Of a stretch of DNA of 20,072 bases, positions 14,335 to 20,072 are shown piece after piece. The notes beneath the pieces were generated by a model. That model did not search any database. It saw only the letters and a program-made list of their open reading frames with translations, and was not told the origin of the DNA. How positions within the stretch are numbered: position 1 is the stretch's first letter; the number at the start of each line of letters is the position of its first letter. Source of the stretch: Lachnospiraceae bacterium UBA1760 (lineage in GTDB: Bacteria; Bacillota; Clostridia; Lachnospirales; Lachnospiraceae); the NCBI GenBank assembly GCA_002314775.1, contig DCHE01000025.1, positions 2,032 through 22,103 of the forward strand, written 5' to 3'. The translations under genes and the position numbers were made by a program.

Positions 14335-16293
14335 ATGGACAGTTTAGAATATTTAAAAAAGAATGAAACATTAATTCAGGAAACACCTGAACAGACAGCA
14401 GAGAGATTAGGTTTTTCAGAATTTAGCTCTGAGGAAATTCGACGCTCCTATGAAATGGCAGGCATACATGGTAATGGCTTCCGCGAGTTTGATGAAACCA
14501 CAGGGATGATGAAGGATGCCACTCGCTCTAAGGATATGTCCGAGGAGGACTTTAAACTTGGAAAAGCCAGAACAATGGCTATGAACAATATGAAGATGGC
14601 TCATTACAGTATGATGGACCATAAGTCAGATGTTGTTAGTGCTGGCCATATGTCTAAAGAAATGCGCGCAATCTGCAAGGGAATTGACAAGATCACTTCA
14701 GTGCTTGGCATGACAGTAGACTGCACATGCAAATCTAAAGGAAAAACTGTATTTGACCTTGGCAAATACAGGCTCTACATTGGTAATGTTGTAGATGCCT
14801 ATGATCAGTCTATTGAGAAAACGGTTTATTATCTTGAAAATAAGACCCCAAGAACAGAGCGTGGAAAAATCAGATATCAGTTTGTCAGGCAATTTGCGGC
14901 TCACCTGAAACGTGAAAGAGAAGCATTTTCTGCCAATGCTCAAATGAAGGAACGCGAGATGAATGCCGAGCGAGCTGCGCATGTGAACGGCGGCAATATT
15001 CTTTTTGATATAAGAGCTGACATCGTTGATGAACTTGAATATGAAGGTGGCGGATTAACCAAATCCGCACAATCCTATACCCGAAATGGTAAAAAATACT
15101 TCTATAAAGAAGACAGGGAAGTTGAAGAAGGCGGCATTACTTATAAGGATTCAGCACAGACTTGTTTATATAATTTAGCCCAAATTCCCGAACACGCAAA
15201 AACAGATATGGATATTCTAAAAGAAAAGACAGCAACTTTGATACTTGACCTTCATGACCTTTTTGCGCATGATTCACAGTTTATGAATGCTCTGCTAAGT
15301 GATTTTGCCAGTGGTAAAATTGATTCTGAGGATTTTGTTGAAAGCATACACAATCGCATTGTTTCATGGGGAATTAGCGAGCAGAATACAACGAAGATTT
15401 CTGATGAAATAAAAAAAGAATTAAAAGAAGGAAATACCGATTCTGAAATGTACAAGGGTGTACTGCAGCAGGTTCTAAACTACAATGAGTCAAGTGCTCT
15501 TGCTACATTTAATGGCATTGAGCCTGGAAGAAGGCTTAGTGCCAGAAATGTCGCTTCCAGAAGAGTTGCTGAAATGCTAGGATGCAAGAATTGTATCGCC
15601 GACTCTAAGACCGTTCTTTTTACGGATAAAAAAGGCGCCCTTAAAAGTGGTAATAGTATGGAGGCAGTTAAGGGACACAATATTCTTTCTCTGATAAAAA
15701 AATACCACAAAATAGAGTTCACAGGAAAAGCAAAGCGAATGATTTGCGAACTGCAATTTGTGGATTTTCTCTGTGGTCAGATGGATCGACATGTCGGAAA
15801 CTACATTGCTAATGGAAAAATAATAAATGGAGTTGTTTATATCGATTCAATTGTTGGAATTGATAACGATATGTCCTTTGGTACTTTTTCCTACAAGGAT
15901 CTCAAAGCAGGTTTTAATCGTCTTGGCGGTCCTGAATCCGGTGGCAAATTTGCGATGAGAAAAATAAGCCGCGATTTATACATGAAGATTATGAAAACCC
16001 AACCTGAAATACTGAAATATTCACTTGCTGATCTCGGACTATCCGAAAAAGAGTTTAATGCACTTATAAACAGACTCAAGGGAATACAAAGCTATCTCCG
16101 TCGCGCCTATAAGCATTTTGGTAATGAATTATTGGTCGAAAATGACAAAGCCTGGGAAGCCTTATCCTCAGAAGCTATCTATGCAGGCGAAAAAGCCTTT
16201 AACACTGCAGATGGCACAGAAATGTATCAGTCTATTTTCGGAGGAATAGAATCTAATCTGTCTGATTTTCAAGGCGAATGTCATTCTCTTTGA
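14335..16293 (+). CDS. Putative kinase of the PI3/4-kinase-like or HipA-like fold
   Basis: The product is 652 aa, the only gene on this strand, with no signal peptide or membrane helix. Residues 1 to about 225 are mostly helical and unrecognised. A nucleotide-binding lobe seems to start at 236 (EGGGLTKSAQSY, then KKYFYKE with Lys258 as candidate ATP-binding lysine). A helical insertion follows (about 280-385). GIEPGRRLSARNVASRRVAEMLG (394-416) looks like the helix carrying the Lys-pairing Glu (Glu413). The catalytic segment is FLCGQMDRHVGNYIAN (478-493; Asp484, His486, Asn489), and the metal motif is VGIDNDMSFG (507-516; Asp510, Asp512). The DRHxxN ... IDND order is that of PI3/4-kinases, HipA-like kinases and some secreted bacterial effectors. 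The substrate (lipid, protein or other) cannot be told. The fold call is by motif only. Confidence 0.6.
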   Translation: MDSLEYLKKNETLIQETPEQTAERLGFSEFSSEEIRRSYEMAGIHGNGFREFDETTGMMKDATRSKDMSEEDFKLGKARTMAMNNMKMAHYSMMDHKSDVVSAGHMSKEMRAICKGIDKITSVLGMTVDCTCKSKGKTVFDLGKYRLYIGNVVDAYDQSIEKTVYYLENKTPRTERGKIRYQFVRQFAAHLKREREAFSANAQMKEREMNAERAAHVNGGNILFDIRADIVDELEYEGGGLTKSAQSYTRNGKKYFYKEDREVEEGGITYKDSAQTCLYNLAQIPEHAKTDMDILKEKTATLILDLHDLFAHDSQFMNALLSDFASGKIDSEDFVESIHNRIVSWGISEQNTTKISDEIKKELKEGNTDSEMYKGVLQQVLNYNESSALATFNGIEPGRRLSARNVASRRVAEMLGCKNCIADSKTVLFTDKKGALKSGNSMEAVKGHNILSLIKKYHKIEFTGKAKRMICELQFVDFLCGQMDRHVGNYIANGKIINGVVYIDSIVGIDNDMSFGTFSYKDLKAGFNRLGGPESGGKFAMRKISRDLYMKIMKTQPEILKYSLADLGLSEKEFNALINRLKGIQSYLRRAYKHFGNELLVENDKAWEALSSEAIYAGEKAFNTADGTEMYQSIFGGIESNLSDFQGECHSL

Positions 16294-16308
16294 TGGATTG
16301 AATCAAAA

Positions 16309-17457
16309 TTAATTATCATAGGTATCTAAAAAATTATACCTTATACCGTTCTTTTTGTATTCAATCACAGTATCCAGATTTACATTCTCTACGCTTCTAA
16401 AAATATTAGCTTCGATAAAAGGATTTTTCTCCTTAAGCTGTGCAATAAGCTTCTTGGTCTCCAGTCGCTTCGAGGATGTTGTTCCATCCTCGTGGCAGGT
16501 ACTGCAGGTTTCCGTAAAGTGACAAGCACACTGCAGGAAATATAAGTCATTATAGTCCCTCCACTTACATATATCTTCTTCTCTGACAAGATAAAGGGGC
16601 CTTATCAATTCCATACCATCAAAATTTGTGCTGTGAAGCTTTGGCATCATAGTCTGTATCTGCGCTCCATGCAGCATTCCCATAAGAATCGTCTCTATTA
16701 CATCGTCATAATGATGACCAAGTGCAATCTTATTGCATCCAAGTTCCTGAGCTTTGCTATATAAATAGCCTCTTCTCATTCTCGCACATAAATAGCAGGG
16801 ACTTTTTTCTATGGTGTCGACCGCATCAAAAATAGTACTTTCAAAAATCGTAATCGGAATGCCTAGTTTTTTCGCATTGCTCTCAATCAATGCACGGTTT
16901 TCCTTGTTGTACCCAGGATCCATAACCAGGAAGGTCAATTCAAAATTCACTTTCCTGTGTCTCTGAATCTCTTGAAAGAGCTTTGCCAGCAGCATGGAAT
17001 CCTTGCCACCAGATATGCATACTGCTATATGGTCGCCCTCCTTAATCAGTTCATATGTCTTGCAAGCCTTGGCAAATGGTGAAAAAAGTGTTTTATGGAA
17101 TTTCTTCCTTATGCTTTCTTCAGCCTTCCTTCTACTGTCTTCCTCGTCCTCATTTTTGATTTTATCCAATAAAAAAGCATTATATCCACCAGCTAAACTG
17201 TAGCTGTCATATCCCAATCCTTCCAATTTATCAGCAATCTCTATGGATATTTCTCCTCGTTGGCAGTATATAATAATCTTCTTTTCTTTCTGTAATTTAC
17301 CTAAACATTCATCAAGCTTCTCATCAAATAGTGAAAACGTAATGCTGATTGCCCCCGGCATCATGCCATAGATTGTACTTCCCTCATCCCTTACATCAAT
17401 AAGCTGGAATCTTTCCTCAGGCATACTTTTTAATTCGTCAATTTTTATTTCCTTCAC
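16309..17457 (-). CDS. Rhodanese domain fused to a TtcA-like tRNA thiolation ATPase
   Basis: The 382-aa fusion has a rhodanese domain at residues 1 to about 100 (LIDVRDEG, and the active-site loop YCQRGEIS with Cys65 as the persulfide residue). After a charged linker comes a PP-loop N-type ATP pyrophosphatase domain: SGGKDS (149-154), MDPGYNKENR, the CxxC pair Cys221/Cys224 (SPCYLCARMRRGYLY) and LGHHYDDVIET. A Cys-rich tail (Cys310, 312, 318, 321) could complete a metal or Fe-S site. TtcA enzymes activate tRNA C32 with ATP for 2-thiolation; here the rhodanese would deliver sulfur in cis. The start is GTG 17457 with GGGGAAAG upstream. Its end is 15 bases from the convergent kinase-like gene, with no clear terminator between. 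The exact tRNA product is uncertain. Confidence 0.85.
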   Translation of the reverse strand: MKEIKIDELKSMPEERFQLIDVRDEGSTIYGMMPGAISITFSLFDEKLDECLGKLQKEKKIIIYCQRGEISIEIADKLEGLGYDSYSLAGGYNAFLLDKIKNEDEEDSRRKAEESIRKKFHKTLFSPFAKACKTYELIKEGDHIAVCISGGKDSMLLAKLFQEIQRHRKVNFELTFLVMDPGYNKENRALIESNAKKLGIPITIFESTIFDAVDTIEKSPCYLCARMRRGYLYSKAQELGCNKIALGHHYDDVIETILMGMLHGAQIQTMMPKLHSTNFDGMELIRPLYLVREEDICKWRDYNDLYFLQCACHFTETCSTCHEDGTTSSKRLETKKLIAQLKEKNPFIEANIFRSVENVNLDTVIEYKKNGIRYNFLDTYDN

Positions 17458-17495
17458 GGCTGCTTCTTTCCCCTATCATTTTCTACCCAAAGCAC

Positions 17496-17512
17496 ACAGT
17501 AGCTGCTACTGT
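17496..17512. repeat. Perfect 17-bp palindrome upstream of the rhodanese-TtcA gene
   Basis: ACAGTAGCTGCTACTGT is an 8-1-8 perfect inverted repeat, 39 bases upstream of the GTG at 17457. No T-run follows on either strand, so it is not an intrinsic terminator. It could be an operator or an RNA hairpin, and it abuts the structured 38-bp repeat copy. Confidence 0.6.
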
Positions 17513-17522
17513 AAACTCTTCG

Positions 17523-17560
17523 TCAACTTGTTCACAGAACGTTTACGGTTGACGCTACCA
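17523..17560. repeat. 38-bp direct repeat, copy 1 (adjacent to TPR gene stop)
   Basis: The copy matches 19210-19247 at 37 of 38 positions (core CAGAACGTTTACGGTTGACG). Its right end touches the stop codon of the TPR gene. It contains half of an inverted repeat: CGTCAAC (17521-17527) pairs with GTTGACG (17548-17554). GTAAAC (17511-17516) pairs with GTTTAC (17541-17546) in an interleaved order. Confidence 0.85.
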
Positions 17561-18859
17561 TCATTTCCTTCTCAGACAATCTTCATATTGCTGAAGAGAA
17601 AATAAAGTTTCAGGGTTAGCCTCTCCCAAATTCTCTTTTCTCTTTAAATAAGCATTATAAGCTAGTGTCTTTGCCATATCATATTTTTTCATGTTTTCAT
17701 TATCTATGACAAGAGCATCCTCTGCTTTCAGCGTACGATAATCAAACTCGCCATAATGTGTATGATACCATCCATATACTATTCTATCAGCTTTATAAGC
17801 ATCCTCATATTCACCATTTTCAGTCAGTAGCACAGAATAATTGCTGTATATTATTATTGTTAATTCGTCTTCAATTGTAAGTACATCATTAGCAATTTTA
17901 AGTGCTAAATACTCCTTTTCCAATGCCTGATTGATATCATCTAACATTCTATAATCCATGCTTACATTATCCAGACTGCTTACTAACCAACGCACATTAT
18001 GAGAATAAAATTTTGTTATTGCATCGCATATATATACATCAATTTCCAGAGCTTCTTGGTAACGCTTAAAACATCTATGTTTTAGTGTTCTTGAATATTT
18101 TTCCATGCATTTAAGTGTTTCAATACTATGTTCTCCATATACATTTTCACTTATATCAACGGCTGCTTCAAAAAACTTTTTAGCTAACCCAATACGCCCA
18201 TAGTTATAATATATCACTCCCCTAACAAAAGTCGTTTCATATGTTTCTTTTGATATCATACAATATTTATCTACACTTCTTTCATAAGCAAATTTTGCCA
18301 ACTCCAAAGCATCTTCATACTCTTCTATATCACTCAAATCCATTGCAATCGAAAGTATTACGTTTATCGTCGGATTGCTATTATTCCCATATGTGTGACT
18401 ACAATAATTATAAATATTCGTATCAATCTCAAGGGCCAAACCAGAAGCATCATTAGTTGGAATCAGCGCTCTAATGTACCACAACGCAGTTATTGTATTA
18501 TTATTATCGTCTCCTAGTTTTTTTCTGCACAAAAAATAAAGATTTCCTGCTGCAATTTTAGCCTCATCGTAGTCCCCTTCTGCATATAGAGACAAAAATA
18601 CTGAATGTAGATAATCAATATCTGCATCCAAATTATTAACAAATTTAAATCCCATCTCATCTTCTTTTTTGATGTTTACAAAAGAAGCTTTTGCATAATC
18701 GCTATTTTTACTATATAAGACAAAACTACGAATATCATATTCAAAATCTTTTTTTGCATAAATATCAATATACTTTTGAAGGATTCTTTCTTGTTCAATA
18801 CTAACACCTGAAATAATAGCTTTTACCTCCTTACAATACTCGACATAATTGAGCAGCAC
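17561..18859 (-). CDS. TPR-repeat protein, kinesin-light-chain-like repeats
   Basis: The product is 432 aa from GTG 18859, cytoplasmic, with no signal peptide or membrane helix. It is all-helical with tetratricopeptide repeats of the long KLC/TPR_12 type: GDYDEAKIAAGNLYFLCRKKLGDDN, EEYEDALELAKFAYERSV, GRIGLAKKFFEAAVDI-SENVYGEHSIETLKC, GEYEDAYKADRIVYGWYHTHYGE and MAKTLAYNAYLKRKENLGEANPETL. These are protein-binding scaffolds; the partner is unknown. The gene starts 13 bases after the 51-aa EF-hand-like gene, so the pair is probably an operon. The start is uncertain: GTG 18859 has AAGGAT only 2 bases upstream, whereas a perfect AAGGAGG lies inside the frame at 18826-18832 with only ATT codons at the right distance. 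The gene is AT-rich. Confidence 0.8.
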   Translation of the reverse strand: MLLNYVEYCKEVKAIISGVSIEQERILQKYIDIYAKKDFEYDIRSFVLYSKNSDYAKASFVNIKKEDEMGFKFVNNLDADIDYLHSVFLSLYAEGDYDEAKIAAGNLYFLCRKKLGDDNNNTITALWYIRALIPTNDASGLALEIDTNIYNYCSHTYGNNSNPTINVILSIAMDLSDIEEYEDALELAKFAYERSVDKYCMISKETYETTFVRGVIYYNYGRIGLAKKFFEAAVDISENVYGEHSIETLKCMEKYSRTLKHRCFKRYQEALEIDVYICDAITKFYSHNVRWLVSSLDNVSMDYRMLDDINQALEKEYLALKIANDVLTIEDELTIIIYSNYSVLLTENGEYEDAYKADRIVYGWYHTHYGEFDYRTLKAEDALVIDNENMKKYDMAKTLAYNAYLKRKENLGEANPETLFSLQQYEDCLRRK

Positions 18860-18872
18860 ATATCCTTATACT

Positions 18873-19028
18873 TTAGAATTCATCCTCGAGGTCATCATCG
18901 AAATCCATAGTACTACGTTCAAATTCCATCATGTCATCATCATACATTGCTCGTTCAAAACCATCTAGTTTACCATCTCCATCATAATCATAATACCTGT
19001 CATATAATCTACCATCCGTACCTAACAT
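18873..19028 (-). CDS. Small acidic EF-hand-like protein (51 aa)
   Basis: This short gene starts at ATG 19028 with GAGAGG upstream and ends at TAA 18873. The sequence is MLGTDGRLYDRYYDYDGDGK followed by LDGFERAMYDDDMMEFE and a tail of Asp/Glu. The loop DYDGDGKLDGFE fits an EF-hand calcium loop (positions 1, 3, 5 and 12 acidic, Gly at 6), though a second EF-hand and the flanking helices are minimal. About a third of the residues are Asp or Glu. It is the first gene of a pair with the TPR protein 13 bases downstream; the TPR protein may be its partner. From memory, similar short YDYDGDGKLDGFE proteins occur in other Clostridia, but I know of no assigned function. Confidence 0.75.
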   Translation of the reverse strand: MLGTDGRLYDRYYDYDGDGKLDGFERAMYDDDMMEFERSTMDFDDDLEDEF

Positions 19029-19209
19029 TTGTGCACCTCTCTTTCAAACTATTTACAAGGTTTCCTTTAGCTACCTTAACGTATATTCATACTAGCAAAT
19101 CACTTATCTCAAAACATGGACTCATAAAATGGCTTTGAGAATAAAATACCGAACAAATTTCAGTCATGATACCCTGTGCACCCTAAAAATCTCCATACTT
19201 TCTATTTTA

Positions 19210-19247
19210 TCAACTTATTCACAGAACGTTTACGGTTGACGCTACCA
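19210..19247. repeat. 38-bp direct repeat, copy 2 (after the Ser-rich protein gene)
   Basis: This second copy of the 17523-17560 element differs at one position (TTATTCACA here, TTGTTCACA there). It starts 32 bases past the stop of the Ser-rich gene on the minus strand. The left inverted-repeat arm is shorter here (TCAAC with GTTGA). Repeat-to-repeat distance is 1687 bases. Confidence 0.85.
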
Positions 19248-19279
19248 GCATTCTTCGCCTTTGTACCAACTTAATAATT

Positions 19280-20072
19280 CTATTTGATTTTGATTGCGTA
19301 CTTGTATTTTTTATTAAGGAACTGATATGTTACCTTGATTACGTCTTTTTGCGTCGGATTAATTGTGATAGTTTTTGCATCCTTATCTACAGTTGTCGTT
19401 CCAGTCTTCGATACAAAGTCAACTATTGTTCCGCCAGATACATTTGTTCCAAAGAGGTCCTTGTAAACACTAAGTGTCACTGGCTCTCCTCCAACAGACA
19501 TCTTCTTATATGTGCGGACTGCTTTGGGCACTTCAACAATATATGTTACTTTTACCACCGTACCATCTTCCAGCATAAACATAATCGTTGCGATACCTTT
19601 CTTCGCCTTAACAGTTGCAATTCCTTTCTTCTTATTCACCTTTACATCAACAGCCTTCTTATCTGAAGATACAGCACTCGCAACCTTTGTCGAAAGCGTA
19701 GTAGTAAATTTTGCTCCCTTTACCGTAGTTATTACTCCTGATGTATCTATAGATGTATTTAAAATTTCTGCAAGATCGATTTCCTGTTTTGTAATATTCT
19801 GAGCCGTTGTTATGACTGTAATAGTATCAGAAACTGCCCCCAGTGTATGACCGCTCTGAACCTGTCCCTTAGATGAGCTGCTACCTGAATTACTTATTTT
19901 GCTCGAGCTACTGTCCGACTTTCCTGTTTCACTCGAGCTGCTGCTTGACTTGCTTGCTTCGCTTGGGCTACTGCTTGACTTGCTTGCTTCGCTTGAGCTA
20001 CTGCTTGACTTACTCGCTTCGCTTGAGCTACTGCTTGACTTACTCGCTTCACTCGAGCTGCTGTCCGACTTT
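19280..20072 (-). CDS. C-terminal part of a Ser-rich repeat, Ig-like surface protein (N-terminus beyond window)
   Basis: The frame enters from the right edge and is open for 264 codons to TAG at 19280, so the start and signal peptide are outside. The first 70 visible residues are seven ten-residue Ser-rich units (KSSSSSSEAS type). A beta-rich stretch follows (GHTLGAVSDTITVITTAQNI), then two Lys/Thr-rich Ig-like modules (DKKAVDVKVNKKKGIATVKA, KKGIATIMFMLEDG, and a terminal one ending NKKYKYAIKIK). The style matches the C-terminus of the large secreted protein at 10514-14194, where Lys-rich Ig-like modules also follow a low-complexity linker. The Ser linker would hold the domains off the surface. 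No sorting motif is seen at the C-terminus. Function is unknown. Confidence 0.75.
   Translation of the reverse strand, partial: KSDSSSSEASKSSSSSSEASKSSSSSSEASKSSSSPSEASKSSSSSSETGKSDSSSSKISNSGSSSSKGQVQSGHTLGAVSDTITVITTAQNITKQEIDLAEILNTSIDTSGVITTVKGAKFTTTLSTKVASAVSSDKKAVDVKVNKKKGIATVKAKKGIATIMFMLEDGTVVKVTYIVEVPKAVRTYKKMSVGGEPVTLSVYKDLFGTNVSGGTIVDFVSKTGTTTVDKDAKTITINPTQKDVIKVTYQFLNKKYKYAIKIK
19862..20071. repeat. 30-bp tandem repeat coding the Ser-rich linker (seven units)
   Basis: Seven in-frame 30-base units, the middle four nearly identical and the outer ones diverged, encode KSDSSSSEAS, KSSSSSSEAS (twice), KSSSSPSEAS, KSSSSSSETG, KSDSSSSKIS and NSGSSSSKGQ. The array reaches the window edge and may continue. 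Confidence 0.85.

Noticed and set aside
14335..16293. HipA toxin of a HipBA toxin-antitoxin pair
   Set aside because: There is no small helix-turn-helix antitoxin gene beside it, the protein is longer than HipA, and the IDND motif fits PI3/4-kinase-like proteins at least as well.
16294..16341. Bidirectional terminator between the convergent kinase-like and rhodanese-TtcA genes
   Set aside because: The gap is 15 bases and AT-rich. The only nearby stem (AGGTAT with ATACCT) lies inside the coding end of the fusion gene and lacks a proper T-run.
17511..17560. Integron attC site
   Set aside because: The paired arms CGTCAAC/GTTGACG do not fit the RYYYAAC/GTTRRRY core consensus, and no integrase gene is in the window. 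It is kept only as a structured repeat.
19029..19209. Promoter for the EF-hand/TPR pair
   Set aside because: TTGAGA occurs on the minus strand near 19137 and near 19105, but no -10 lies at acceptable spacing. A promoter is expected here, yet none is clear enough to annotate.
19216..19224. TTATTCACA inside repeat copy 2 as a DnaA box / origin
   Set aside because: It is a single match; copy 1 has TTGTTCACA, there is no cluster of boxes, no AT-rich unwinding region and no dnaA/dnaN nearby.

Overview
The window looks like a chromosomal segment of a low-GC, Gram-positive, anaerobic member of the Lachnospiraceae (Butyrivibrio / Pseudobutyrivibrio / Roseburia type). The evidence is a Clostridium-type nifS-nifU pair, a fused secDF, a SCIFF peptide (six Cys) with its radical SAM maturase beside secDF-recJ, AT-rich intergenic DNA, strong AGGAGG-type ribosome sites and frequent GTG starts. 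The genus is inferred; no rRNA or other taxonomic marker is present. Nearly everything is on the minus strand; the one plus-strand gene is at 14335-16293.

Right to left along the dominant (minus) direction: 19280-20072 is the C-terminal part of a Ser-rich repeat / Ig-like surface protein cut by the window edge. Next comes a small two-gene unit: a 51-aa acidic EF-hand-like protein (18873-19028) and a TPR protein (17561-18859). This unit is bounded by two 38-bp near-identical direct repeats (19210-19247 and 17523-17560). Then comes a rhodanese-TtcA-like fusion (16309-17457), convergent with a plus-strand 652-aa protein (14335-16293). That protein carries the catalytic signature of PI3/4-kinase-like or HipA-like kinases. 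It is divergent from a large secreted EF-hand / leucine-rich / Flg_new-repeat / Ig-like protein (10514-14194); a perfect 17-bp palindrome lies between the two promoters.

The left half is core metabolism: scfA-scfB (SCIFF RiPP), secDF (protein export), recJ (DNA repair exonuclease) and a membrane-anchored CotH-type kinase. They form a co-directional string with an attenuator-like hairpin after scfA and another after secDF. After a new strong promoter comes nifS-nifU plus a small membrane protein, closed by an intrinsic terminator at 904-953. The left edge is the N-terminal two thirds or so of a ChvE-type sugar-binding lipoprotein, with its own promoter and cre/LacI-type operator-like sites.

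The regions most worth a second look are the accessory block 10514-20072: the lone kinase-like gene with its divergent palindrome, and the repeat-bounded EF-hand/TPR unit with its complex inverted-repeat structure. No tRNA, rRNA, CRISPR array, transposase or integrase was seen. There is no stretch above 300 bases without a gene.
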